From: Candidatus Mediterraneibacter guildfordensis | Lineage (GTDB): Bacteria > Bacillota > Clostridia > Lachnospirales > Lachnospiraceae | Length of the DNA: 64,000 bases | Direction of reading: 5' to 3' | Assembly (NCBI GenBank): GCA_019112735.1 | Contig: DXIS01000008.1 | Location: 37,485-101,484, forward strand | Shown: one piece after another, positions 50,265 through 58,792 of the stretch | How the letters are laid out: every line of letters begins with the position of its first letter | Numbering within the stretch: the first letter of the stretch is position 1 | The notes under the pieces: model-generated | Told to the model about the DNA's origin: nothing | What the model saw: the letters and a program-made list of their open reading frames with translations, nothing else | The model's database searches: none | Made by a program: the position numbers and the translations under genes

Positions 50265-51515
50265 TTAATCCGGAATGATAAGGTCTGTTGACCGTTTCTC
50301 ACCGGTCTCCAGATTGATCATTTCAATCTTCATGTCGTCATTTAAAAACAGAAGGACTGTTGTCCCGCTCCGGCGTGCATGCGTTTCATATACGACGCGG
50401 TCCGTTCCCGGGACATTTTTCATAAGTTCGATATTGCGTCCTTTGGCGCGGAAAGCCCGGGCCAGGGTGATGGCCTCGTCTTCCGCTGCTTCTGTGTATA
50501 CGATCAGGTTGCGGTGTACGGTGTCGGTCGGGATCTTCTGCCTGGAAAGGGCGCTCATCAGTTCGTCCACGATAATGGCAAAACCGATGGAAGGCGTGCT
50601 CTTCCCGAATTTCTCCAGAAGATGGTCATAGCGTCCGCCCCGTACGATGGCGTCGCCGGTCCCGTATGTATAGGCGCGGAAAATGACGCCGGTATAATAA
50701 CCGTAGTTCCCGCTCATGCTCAGGTCAAATGTAATATGGTCTTCCGCTTGGTAAAGCTCCAGCAGGCGGAAAATGTCCTGAAGACGCTTCACGCCCAGGC
50801 GGGCATTCTCATCCGGCGCGCAGTGGAGGGCCTGGTCGAGGATCTCCGGCCCGCCGACCAGTTCCGGAAGAATATGGAAAGCCTGGCGGACAGGCTCTTT
50901 CACGTCTCTGCCGTCCAGAAGCTCCTCTACTCCGAAGTAATTGCGGTTCGTGATCAGGGAGCGGATCTCCCGGCTTTCTTCTTCGCCAAGGTCGGCCGCA
51001 GCCATAAGGCTGCGGATATAATCCGCGTGGCCGATGCTGACCTGGAATTCAGTCAGCCCGGTTTTCTTAAGCCCGTCCACGACCATGGCGATCATCTCGG
51101 CGTCGGCTTCGACCGAATCAAGCCCGATCAGCTCCGCGCCGAGCTGGGTGTTTTCTTTCAGACGGCCCTGATAGCTGGAATGGTTGATAAAGGTGTTCCC
51201 TGCATAACAGAGACGGATCGGGAAATCCTCCTGCTCAAACAGGGTTGCCGCGGCCCGCGCGACCGACGGGGTGATATCCGGCCTGAGGGCCAGGATATTG
51301 CCGTCCCGGTCGAAGAACTTATAAAGCTCCTGGGTGGAGGTGGAACCGATCTCCTCGCGGAATACATCATAATATTCGAATGTCGGCGTCTGTATGTCCT
51401 GATAGCCGTACAGATGGAGTACGGTGCTCAGGTTTTTCTGAAGTGCAAGTTTGGTTTCGCATTCTCTGTTGTAGATATCACGGACTCCTTCCGGAGTATG
51501 AAGTTTCTGTTCCAT
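50265..51515 (-). CDS. hisZ: ATP phosphoribosyltransferase regulatory subunit HisZ
   Basis: The 416-residue protein is a histidyl-tRNA synthetase paralog: TPEGVRDIYNRECETK, FEYYDVFREEIGSTSTQELYKFFDRDGNILALRPDITPSVARAAA, and GNYGYYTGVIFRAYTYGTGDAIVRGGRYDHLLEKFG. Linkage to short hisG, not tRNA genes, marks it as HisZ, which binds histidine and activates HisG. A C-terminal extension (about residues 320-416) resembles an anticodon-binding-like domain. It heads the operon behind a consensus promoter. Confidence 0.94.
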   Translation of the reverse strand: MEQKLHTPEGVRDIYNRECETKLALQKNLSTVLHLYGYQDIQTPTFEYYDVFREEIGSTSTQELYKFFDRDGNILALRPDITPSVARAAATLFEQEDFPIRLCYAGNTFINHSSYQGRLKENTQLGAELIGLDSVEADAEMIAMVVDGLKKTGLTEFQVSIGHADYIRSLMAAADLGEEESREIRSLITNRNYFGVEELLDGRDVKEPVRQAFHILPELVGGPEILDQALHCAPDENARLGVKRLQDIFRLLELYQAEDHITFDLSMSGNYGYYTGVIFRAYTYGTGDAIVRGGRYDHLLEKFGKSTPSIGFAIIVDELMSALSRQKIPTDTVHRNLIVYTEAAEDEAITLARAFRAKGRNIELMKNVPGTDRVVYETHARRSGTTVLLFLNDDMKIEMINLETGEKRSTDLIIPD

Positions 51516-51532
51516 ATGCTCTCCTCTTTCAC

Positions 51533-51554
51533 TTTAATGTGCTAATACGTTAAA
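51533..51554 (-). promoter_or_regulatory. Candidate operator in the his leader
   Basis: TTTAATGTGCTAATACGTTAAA is an imperfect palindrome (8 of 11 positions symmetric) placed just downstream of the expected transcript start. Its position suits a repressor; no regulator gene is in the window and no T-box or leader peptide fits in the short leader. Confidence 0.4.
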
Positions 51555-51564
51555 TTCCTATGTA

Positions 51565-51593
51565 ATTATACGGACTTTCTCTGAATCTGTCAA
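51565..51593 (-). promoter_or_regulatory. Consensus sigma-A promoter for the his operon
   Basis: On the minus strand TTGACA, a 17-base spacer and TATAAT match the consensus perfectly. It lies between recU and hisZ and predicts a leader of about 43 bases. Confidence 0.9.
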
Positions 51594-51616
51594 TCCCCGG
51601 CCCGAAAACAAAAGGT

Positions 51617-52153
51617 CTATTCATCCCGGCAGTCCAGGTCTTTCTGGATGCACTCCAGATAGGGGACAAAATATCCCTGCTTCAGTTCCATAAACCAGCC
51701 GGGTTCCAGTTCGTCGTACCGGAAGCTTTTGCGGCCGCCTTTTAATCCCCGCTCCCAGAATTTCAGGATCTGTCCGTAGCGCATATAATAAAGCTCTTCT
51801 CTTGTGCTGAAGTAGATCAGGAGAAATGCGATGCCGCCCTGTTTCTCGAATTTTCCCATGAAATCCATCTGGTGTTCATGGATATTCTGGAGCGGGAAGG
51901 TATCCGCTTTGCATTCTTTGGCGTCAAAACATACCGGGATGCCCTGGACGGCTCCGATATAGTCCACCGTACTGATCTTGTCAAAATAGGCCAGTGTGAT
52001 GTGGCGGTTTTCCTGATCGATCTTTACCGGCGTGATGGGGGTCGGGATCTTCTGGATCAGGGCAAGCCCCAGTTCCGTATAGCGTTCATTCGTGTGGTTT
52101 ATGAATTCTTCCAGGGTGGATCCCCGGAGTCCTCTTGAATTCCATGTGGCCAT
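51617..52153 (-). CDS. recU: Holliday junction resolvase RecU
   Basis: The 178-residue nuclease resolves Holliday junctions in Firmicutes. It starts MATWNSRGLRGSTLEEFINHTNERY and has the active-site stretch ISTVDYIGAVQGIPVCFDAKECKADTF with D, E and K, then NIHEHQMDFMGKFEKQGGIAFLLIYF. I chose the ATG at 52153 behind AAAGGAATATCTCAC; the ORF track adds 40 unrelated residues. It overlaps the pseudouridine synthase gene by 55 bases. Confidence 0.96.
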   Translation of the reverse strand: MATWNSRGLRGSTLEEFINHTNERYTELGLALIQKIPTPITPVKIDQENRHITLAYFDKISTVDYIGAVQGIPVCFDAKECKADTFPLQNIHEHQMDFMGKFEKQGGIAFLLIYFSTREELYYMRYGQILKFWERGLKGGRKSFRYDELEPGWFMELKQGYFVPYLECIQKDLDCRDE

Positions 52154-53160
52154 GTGAGATATTCCTTTCCTATATGACTGTCCAGGCAGATGTGCCGGAA
52201 CAATTCCGGAAGCGGTGCATAGACCGTTTTTCCGGACAGCCCGGCGAGCACGCCGTCCTGCTGCGGAATGCAAAGCCGCGCGGCGTGCAATAGCTGGGAC
52301 GTAAGCCCGTATGTGCTGCGGTACCGGTCATTGATCTTCCGGTTCCCGTATTTGTAGTCGCCGATGATGGGATGGCCCTGGGCGGCCATGTGCGCACGGA
52401 TCTGGTGGGTCTTTCCGGTGATCAGATGGACTTCCAGAAGCGTTGCGCCCTCTCCTTCACAGAGCGGACGGTATTCTGTCTCGATCCGGACGGATCCGGC
52501 GGTTCCGGTTTTCGAGAAAGAAACCCGGTTCGTTTTCGGATCTTTCACAAGATATCCGTCAATGTGTGCACCTTCCTTTACGGATCCGGCCACAAGGCAC
52601 CGATAATATTTCCGGAGGGTGCGGTCCCGGAACATGGCGCTTAATTCCTGCAGGGCCGCAAGCGTTTTCCCTGCGGCGACGATGCCGCTCGTATTGCGGT
52701 CCAGCCGGTTGCACACGGCCGGGTGGAAAGTGCGCAGTTCATCGTCTGTGATCTGTCCGGACTTCAGGAGATATCCGGTCACATATTCTACAAGGGAGAC
52801 GTCATCTGCCGAGGCTTTCTGGGAAAGCATGCCTGCCGGCTTATTTATAAAAAGGGTATGATTGTCTTCGTAGAGAATATCCAGTTCAACAGACGGTACA
52901 GCCGGACTCTTATGCTGCTGCTTTTCAGTTGTCCGTGCAGGTCCGGTAAATTTTGAGACCGTCTCGTCCGACAGAAAGAAGCGGATCCGGTCGCCTTCTG
53001 CAAGCTTTTCCTGACCGGCGGCTTTTTTGCCGTTCAGTGTGATATTCTTTTTCCGGAGCATCTTATAAAAGAAACTTTTCGGTGCCAGGGGCATATATTT
53101 GCCGAGGAATTTGTCGAGCCGCTGTCCGGCTTCATTGCTTCTGATCTCGTGTTCAATCAT
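52099..53160 (-). CDS. RluA family pseudouridine synthase
   Basis: The 353-residue protein has an N-terminal S4 domain (RLDKFLGKYMPLAPKSFFYKMLRKKNITLNGKKA), a variable linker (about residues 70-92) and a synthase domain with NRLDRNTSG, in which D154 is catalytic, and GKTHQIRAHMAAQGHPIIGDYKYGN. It is RluC-like and probably modifies 23S rRNA; the site cannot be deduced. About 18 residues at the C-terminus are encoded in the region shared with recU. Confidence 0.9.
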   Translation of the reverse strand: MIEHEIRSNEAGQRLDKFLGKYMPLAPKSFFYKMLRKKNITLNGKKAAGQEKLAEGDRIRFFLSDETVSKFTGPARTTEKQQHKSPAVPSVELDILYEDNHTLFINKPAGMLSQKASADDVSLVEYVTGYLLKSGQITDDELRTFHPAVCNRLDRNTSGIVAAGKTLAALQELSAMFRDRTLRKYYRCLVAGSVKEGAHIDGYLVKDPKTNRVSFSKTGTAGSVRIETEYRPLCEGEGATLLEVHLITGKTHQIRAHMAAQGHPIIGDYKYGNRKINDRYRSTYGLTSQLLHAARLCIPQQDGVLAGLSGKTVYAPLPELFRHICLDSHIGKEYLTWPHGIQEDSGDPPWKNS

Positions 53161-53192
53161 CTTTTTCTTTTACCTTTTGTCTGAAAATCTGA

Positions 53193-53966
53193 TCATCCGT
53201 TTTTTAGAAACAGGCTTTCCGCCCGGAGGATCAGGCCGTGCGGGAGAAGTTTCGAGCCGGCTGCCGCCGCTTTCATGGGGAGTCCGTATACGGAGACTGC
53301 TTTTCTTTTCCGGCTGTCTGTCAGCGCTCTGCGGACGACGGCCTGCGCTTTCGCAAGGGTCAGTTTCTTAAGCGGGGATGTAAGCTCTCCGCTTGTCCGG
53401 AAGAATTCTGTGTCGACCGGACCGGGACATACCGCCGTCACGATGATGCCCCGGGGACGGAGTTCCTCGAAGAGCGCCCGCGAGAGGCTTAAGACAAAGG
53501 ATTTTGTGGCCGCATAGACGGCAAAACCGCTCTGTGGACAAAAAGCCGCTGCCGAGGCGATATTGAGGATCCGGCCGCCCCTTCCCATATATGGAAGGGT
53601 CAGCTCTGTCATCCGGGTCAGAGCGACGCAGTTCAGGCGGATCATATCCGCATGGGTTTTCCGGTTCTCGGATGCGATGTCCGTAAAACCGCCGGATCTG
53701 CCGAAACCGGCGGCATTGACCAGCATGCGGACCTCAGGCCGGAATTCTTTTAAAGCCCGGCGGTATTCTTTATAAACCGGGTTCTTCTGCAGGTCTCCGG
53801 CAATGATGCGGACCGCTGTGCGCGAAGTCTGTTCCAGCTGCTTCAGCCGGTCTTCTCTGCGCGCGATCACCCAGATCTCGTCAAGCTCTCTGTAAAAGAA
53901 AGGGATCTGACGGACAAATTCTCTTCCTATGCCGGATGATGCTCCGGTTACTACTGCGATTTTCAT
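53193..53966 (-). CDS. SDR family NAD(P)-dependent oxidoreductase
   Basis: The 257-residue short-chain dehydrogenase has the cofactor loop VTGASSGIGREF (residues 6-17), LVNAAGFG, catalytic Ser in NIASAAAFCP and Y-x3-K in YAATKSF, followed by VCPGPVDTEFF. A C-terminal hydrophobic stretch (SKLLPHGLILRAESLFL) may contact the membrane. The basic residues of IARREDR after strand 2 suggest NADP(H). The substrate is unknown, and the neighbours give no clear pathway. Confidence 0.88.
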   Translation of the reverse strand: MKIAVVTGASSGIGREFVRQIPFFYRELDEIWVIARREDRLKQLEQTSRTAVRIIAGDLQKNPVYKEYRRALKEFRPEVRMLVNAAGFGRSGGFTDIASENRKTHADMIRLNCVALTRMTELTLPYMGRGGRILNIASAAAFCPQSGFAVYAATKSFVLSLSRALFEELRPRGIIVTAVCPGPVDTEFFRTSGELTSPLKKLTLAKAQAVVRRALTDSRKRKAVSVYGLPMKAAAAGSKLLPHGLILRAESLFLKNG

Positions 53967-53975
53967 GGGACTGCC

Positions 53976-55889
53976 TCACTTCTTTTTATGGATGTTCCGT
54001 ATGGTTTTCTTCTTTGTTATTTTCTTTTTCCGTCCTGGATTGCCGGCGGGGCTGCCCGTTTTCTTATTCGTGTTCACGGACTTTCCGGCGGGTCTCGGCC
54101 GGATCAGGCATTTTGGGCCGTATCCGATCAGATCGGTGCGGCCGGCTTTTTTCAGGGCCTCTTCGACCAGTCTGTATAATTCCGGATTCCGGTACTGGAT
54201 CAGGGCCCGCTGCATGGCCTTTTCATGCGGATTTTTCGGGACATATACGTTCTCCATGGTCCGCGGATCCACGCCGGTGTAATACATGCAGGTGGAAAGG
54301 GTGGACGGCGTGGGATAGAAATCCTGGACCTGCTCCGGCATATAGCCCAGATCCCTGCAGTATTCGGCCAGTTCCACCGCCTCCTTCATGGAGCATCCGG
54401 GATGGGATGACATCAGATACGGGACCAGATACTGCTCTTTCCCGATCTTCCGGTTCATTTTCCGGAATTCTTCTGTAAATGCTTCGTAGACGCTGTGCTG
54501 CGGTTTGCCCATGAGGGCGAGCACCGGTGCGGCTACGTGCTCCGGGGCCACTTTCAGCTGGCCGCTGATATGGTACCGGCAGAGTTCACTGAGAAATTCC
54601 CGCTTCCGGTCGGCCAGCAGATAATCAAACCGGATGCCGGAACGGATAAATACCTTCTTTACACCGGGAATGTCACGGAGCTTTTTCAGCAGGCTGACAT
54701 AATCGCTGTGATCCGCATTGAGATTCCTGCACGGCGTCGGGAACAGGCACTGCCGGTTCCTGCATACGCCCTGCTCCATCTGCTTCGCACAGGAAGGGTG
54801 CCTGAAATTGGCGGTTGGGCCGCCCACATCGTGGATATACCCCTTGAAGTCTTTTTCCTGTGTGATCTTCCGGGCTTCTTTTATAAGTGAATCGTGGCTG
54901 CGCACCTGGACGATCCGTCCCTGGTGAAAGGTCAGCGCGCAGAAACTGCAGCCGCCGAAACATCCCCGGTTGCTGATCAGGCTGAAGCGGACTTCGGAGA
55001 AAGCCGGCACGCCGCCTTTTTCATCGTAGTCCGGATGCCATGTCCTTGTATAGGGCAGATCATAGATATCGTCCATTTCCTCCGTGCTGAGCGGTTTTGA
55101 GGGCGGGTTCTGCACCACATAGAGATGGTCGGAATAGCCCTCGGCCAGCCGGCGGCCGTTGAACGCATCGGTGTTGCAGTACTGGGTGTAAAAACTGCGT
55201 GCATAATTCAGCCGGTCTGATCTGAGCTCCTCGAAATCCGGGAGAAACTCCGCATCATAGATGCGGTCCCGGTCTTTGATCTTCACCACTGTGCCGTCGA
55301 TATAGCTCAGTTCACTGACCGGGATCCCGGCGTCAAGGGCGTCTGCGATCTCGACGATGGAGCGCTCGCCCATCCCGTAGGATATAAGGTCGGCGCCTGA
55401 ATCAAGAAGGATCGAACGCTTCATGCGGTCGGACCAGTAATCATAGTGGGCCAGACGCCGGAGGCTTGCCTCGATCCCGCCCAGGATGACGGGGGTTTTC
55501 TTATAGGTCTGCCGGATCAGGTTGCCGTAGACCACGCAGGCATAGTCCGGACGTTTCCCCATCTCGCCGCCCGGCGTATAGGCATCGGTCTTCCGGTGCT
55601 TTTTCGATACGCTGTAGTGATTCACCATAGAGTCCATATTGCCGGCAGACACGAGGAAGCCGAGCCGGGGTTCGCCAAAGACGCGCACGCTTCCCGGATC
55701 CCGCCAGTCCGGCTGGGAAATGATCCCCACGCGGTAGCCGTGGGATTCCAGCACCCGGCTTATTATGGCGGTGCCAAAAGAAGGATGGTCTACATAGGCG
55801 TCGCCGGTCACATAGGCGAAATCCACCCGGTCCCATCCGCGGGCCAGCATATCTTCTCTGTTTACGGGTAAAAAATCACTGCGTGTCAC
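53976..55889 (-). CDS. YgiQ family radical SAM protein
   Basis: The 637-residue protein matches the UPF0313/YgiQ family: FLPVNREDMLARGWDRVDFAYVTGDAYVDHPSFGTAIISRVLE, YACVVYGNLIRQTYKKTPVILGGIEASLRRLAHYDYWSDRMKRSILLDSGADLISYGMGE, and the radical SAM cluster motif C-x3-C-x2-C in NRGCFGGCSFCAL. The basic C-terminal tail (KKTGSPAGNPGRKKKITKKKTIRNIHKKK) may bind nucleic acid. The reaction is unknown. The GTG start overlaps the HAD gene's stop as GTGA with a weak ribosome binding site. Confidence 0.92.
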   Translation of the reverse strand: MTRSDFLPVNREDMLARGWDRVDFAYVTGDAYVDHPSFGTAIISRVLESHGYRVGIISQPDWRDPGSVRVFGEPRLGFLVSAGNMDSMVNHYSVSKKHRKTDAYTPGGEMGKRPDYACVVYGNLIRQTYKKTPVILGGIEASLRRLAHYDYWSDRMKRSILLDSGADLISYGMGERSIVEIADALDAGIPVSELSYIDGTVVKIKDRDRIYDAEFLPDFEELRSDRLNYARSFYTQYCNTDAFNGRRLAEGYSDHLYVVQNPPSKPLSTEEMDDIYDLPYTRTWHPDYDEKGGVPAFSEVRFSLISNRGCFGGCSFCALTFHQGRIVQVRSHDSLIKEARKITQEKDFKGYIHDVGGPTANFRHPSCAKQMEQGVCRNRQCLFPTPCRNLNADHSDYVSLLKKLRDIPGVKKVFIRSGIRFDYLLADRKREFLSELCRYHISGQLKVAPEHVAAPVLALMGKPQHSVYEAFTEEFRKMNRKIGKEQYLVPYLMSSHPGCSMKEAVELAEYCRDLGYMPEQVQDFYPTPSTLSTCMYYTGVDPRTMENVYVPKNPHEKAMQRALIQYRNPELYRLVEEALKKAGRTDLIGYGPKCLIRPRPAGKSVNTNKKTGSPAGNPGRKKKITKKKTIRNIHKKK

Positions 55890-56563
55890 TTCTCTCTATC
55901 GCACCTTTCATAGCTGTGTGTGAAGATCTCATTATAGTCATGGATAAAATAATCGGCCAGCCGTTTCTTTTCCGCTTCCAGCGGACGGGAGAAATCGTCG
56001 TCCACCGCGCAGACCTCCATGCCGGCGTTTTTGCCGGCCAGGATGCCGTTTGGAACATCTTCGAATACCAGGCATGCGGAAGGATCTACCGACAGATCCT
56101 CCGCCACTTTCAGGTAGACGTCCGGCGCAGGCTTCCCGGCTGATACTTCGCAGGATGTGCGGACCGAATCAAAATACGGCGTAAGTCCCCGGGCCTTAAG
56201 AGCCGCGTCGGCGATCCGGCGGTCATTGCTCGTTGCGATCCCGAGGGCGATGCCTCTTTGCTTCATGGCGTCCAGGAACCGGACAGCGCCGGCTTTCGGA
56301 TAAACCCTTTCGGAATAAAGGCGGATCGTCATATCGCGCCATTCCTGCATGACCTGTTCGACGGTGCGGGACATCCGGAAGGTATCGACAAAATACCGGG
56401 CTGTCTCGGTATAGCTCATCCCCTCGATGTCCCTGTGGAAGGAATCCGGCGGCGTCAGTTCATATTTCTTCATAAAGATCCGGTCGACTTCCGGCCAGAT
56501 CCACATGGAATCCACCAGGGAGCCGTCCATATCAAAAATTACTGCTTTCTTTCCAGTGAGCAT
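55886..56563 (-). CDS. HAD family hydrolase (phosphatase/phosphomutase type)
   Basis: The 225-residue protein has HAD motif I VIFDMDGSLVDS (D11, D13), a helical cap, motif II IATSND, motif III lysine in SAGKPAPDVY and motif IV VFEDVPNGILAGKNAGM. This is the beta-phosphoglucomutase-like subfamily; most members dephosphorylate small metabolites. The start (ATG at 56563 behind GAGGAACT) overlaps the pseudouridine synthase gene, indicating co-translation. Confidence 0.9.
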   Translation of the reverse strand: MLTGKKAVIFDMDGSLVDSMWIWPEVDRIFMKKYELTPPDSFHRDIEGMSYTETARYFVDTFRMSRTVEQVMQEWRDMTIRLYSERVYPKAGAVRFLDAMKQRGIALGIATSNDRRIADAALKARGLTPYFDSVRTSCEVSAGKPAPDVYLKVAEDLSVDPSACLVFEDVPNGILAGKNAGMEVCAVDDDFSRPLEAEKKRLADYFIHDYNEIFTHSYERCDREK

Positions 56564-57264
56564 AGTTCCTCTACCTCTTTTTCCGTGAGCCGGCGGTACT
56601 CTCCCGGCTTTAAACGTTCATCCAGCATAAGGGGGCCCATCCCGAGCCGTTTCAGATAGACCACTTCTTTGCCGACCGCCTGGAACATCCGCTTTACCTG
56701 ATGGAATCGGCCTTCCCGGATCGCGAGGGTGATCTCTGATATTTCCCCGGATGAGCAGATCGTAAGATCCGCCGGCAGGGTGGGCTTCTCATCTCCGATG
56801 TCCAGTCCCCGGGCGAAGCGCTCCTTATCTTCCTCTGTCACTGCCCCGCGGACCCTGGCAAAGTAGAGCTTGTCCACGTGCTTTGCCGGGGCAAGCAGCC
56901 GGTGGGCAAGGGCTCCGTCATTGGTGATCAGGAGCAGTCCTTCCGTATCTTTGTCAAGTCGTCCGACCGGGAAAAGGTCATCCCGTTTCCGGTCCCGGAT
57001 CAGGCTTACCACGGTCGTCTCCCGCCGGTCTGTCACAGCGGAGACGGTGCCGGACGGTTTATTCAGCATGAAGTATTCATACGCCTCATAGGAGACGTTC
57101 CGGCCGTCCAGTTCGACCGTGTCTTTCTCTGTGTCTATTCTGGTTTCCGGACGTTTCGTGACCGCGCCGTTTACAGCGGCTCTGCCCGCCCGGATGGTTT
57201 TCTTAATCTCGCTTCTTGTACCGGCACCCATGTCCGCCAGATATTTGTCCAGTCTGATCATCAT
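56539..57264 (-). CDS. RsuA/RluB/RluF family pseudouridine synthase
   Basis: The 241-residue protein has an S4 domain (IRLDKYLADMGAGTRSEIKKTIRAGRAAVNG) and a synthase core with GRLDKDTEGLLLITNDG, where the Asp of RLD is catalytic, and EGRFHQVKRMFQAVGKEVVYLKRLGMGP. It is RsuA-like (16S target) by length and motif, but the site is not certain. I chose the ATG at 57264, which overlaps the stop of the upstream methyltransferase as ATGATGA; the ORF track extends six codons further. Confidence 0.9.
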   Translation of the reverse strand: MMIRLDKYLADMGAGTRSEIKKTIRAGRAAVNGAVTKRPETRIDTEKDTVELDGRNVSYEAYEYFMLNKPSGTVSAVTDRRETTVVSLIRDRKRDDLFPVGRLDKDTEGLLLITNDGALAHRLLAPAKHVDKLYFARVRGAVTEEDKERFARGLDIGDEKPTLPADLTICSSGEISEITLAIREGRFHQVKRMFQAVGKEVVYLKRLGMGPLMLDERLKPGEYRRLTEKEVEELCSLERKQ

Positions 57265-58667
57265 GATGACTGCCACCGCCATCCCGGAAGATATTTGTTC
57301 TTCAGTGTCTGGCCCGCCAGTTTGCCGAATCCCAGGGGATATCCGTCCACACAGACCAGATGCCAGCCCTTCTCTTTGGCAGAGACAAGGTCCGATACAT
57401 CCAGCGTCTCTCCTTTCAGATATCTGATGACGCGCTCATCGGATGCGGAGAGGTCGATGCATGCACGGTATTCCTCCTTTTTCAGGTTCATGGCAAAGGC
57501 CTGGCTCGGTTCAAAACGCCGTTTCTTCAGTTCGCCGATGAGCAGGCCGGTGCGGAGGAAGCGCACGCCGTTTAAGGCGGGCAGGCCTTCCGGCATATAA
57601 TAGACTTTGTCGCCACGTATATCGAAACGGGCAGGATCAAATTCCCGGTCCACGCCGGAGAGAAATTCGCACAGTTCATCGGGAAGCGCTCTCTTTCTTG
57701 ACGGAGCCGGCTTTCTCTCCGCCTTTCCGGCATCCGCTCCGGCGGGAGCTTTACCGCCTTTTTTCAGGAGCGCAAGAAAATGCCCTTCCCCTTCCATCCG
57801 GTGCGGGAAGATCCGGACCGTGCGGCGCAGGCGCTCATCTCCGGAAATCGATGCTTCCGGGATCCCGCTGGAAAAGCCTTCGTAGCCTTCAATCTCACAG
57901 AGCTCGAATTCCGGATATTCCTGCAGCAGGTATTCGATCGTCTGCTCATTCTCTTCCGGGGAAAATGTACAGGTCGAATACAGAATCATACCGCCCGGTT
58001 TCAGCATCTGCGCGGCCTGTGTGATGATGCTCCGCTGGATCTTCGCGAAAAAGTCCGGCCCGTGTTCTTCCCAGGCGCGGATCATCTTCCGGTCTTTTCG
58101 GAACATGCCTTCACCGGAACAGGGGGCGTCGATCAGGATCTTGTCGAAGTATTCTGTGAAATACGGGATCAGTTTCCCCGGTTCTTCGCTCAGTACGAGA
58201 ACGTTTCCGATGCCCATCAGTTCAATGTTCTTAAGCAGGCCTTTTGCGCGGGAATTGCTCAGGTCGTTGGCCGTCAGCATTCCGCTGCCGTTCAGTTTCG
58301 CCCCCAGTTCAGTCGCTTTTCCGCCGGGGGCCGCGCATACGTCCAGCACCCGGTCTCCCGGATCAACGGGAAGACGGTCTGCCGGCGTCATGGCGCTCGG
58401 TTCCTGCAGATAGTAAAGTCCGGCGTAATAATAAGGGTGTTTGGCAGGCTGGACCTGTTCGCCGTCATAATAGAATCCGTTGCGGATCCACGGAACCGGT
58501 TTGAGAGGCCAGGGCGCGATCTTCAGGAAATCTTCCACCGAGATCTTCGCTGTATTGACCCGGAGCCCGTAATGACGCGGTTCATCAAAACAGTCAAGGT
58601 AGCGTCTGTACTCTTCTTCACCGAGTAGCTTTATCATTTTATCTTCAAATGCTGCTGGCAGATTCAT
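57261..58667 (-). CDS. NOL1/NOP2/Sun family rRNA m5C methyltransferase (RsmF-like)
   Basis: The 468-residue methyltransferase has the SAM motif VLDVCAAPGGKATELGAKL and the two cysteine motifs ILIDAPCSGEGMF and LYSTCTFSPEENEQ, of which the TC cysteine is the nucleophile. C-terminal RsmF-like and PUA-like regions follow (about residues 290-468, FDIRGDKVYYMPEG). It methylates cytosine 5 in 16S rRNA. I chose the ATG at 58667 behind GGAGGAAATAAA; the ORF track adds 58 unrelated residues. Confidence 0.92.
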   Translation of the reverse strand: MNLPAAFEDKMIKLLGEEEYRRYLDCFDEPRHYGLRVNTAKISVEDFLKIAPWPLKPVPWIRNGFYYDGEQVQPAKHPYYYAGLYYLQEPSAMTPADRLPVDPGDRVLDVCAAPGGKATELGAKLNGSGMLTANDLSNSRAKGLLKNIELMGIGNVLVLSEEPGKLIPYFTEYFDKILIDAPCSGEGMFRKDRKMIRAWEEHGPDFFAKIQRSIITQAAQMLKPGGMILYSTCTFSPEENEQTIEYLLQEYPEFELCEIEGYEGFSSGIPEASISGDERLRRTVRIFPHRMEGEGHFLALLKKGGKAPAGADAGKAERKPAPSRKRALPDELCEFLSGVDREFDPARFDIRGDKVYYMPEGLPALNGVRFLRTGLLIGELKKRRFEPSQAFAMNLKKEEYRACIDLSASDERVIRYLKGETLDVSDLVSAKEKGWHLVCVDGYPLGFGKLAGQTLKNKYLPGWRWQSS

Positions 58668-58792
58668 TTTATTTCCTCCATAGTGGATATTGTACCATGT
58701 TTTCAGACCGGCCGGAACCCTGCTGTACATAAAGCGGATCCGTGATTCATATATTAGGGATAACGGTCCTGTCTCTGAATGAAGGTATAGTG

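Noticed and set aside
50379-51545. 388-codon plus-strand ORF opposite hisZ
   Set aside because: Antisense to hisZ and its promoter region; no ribosome binding site or family match.
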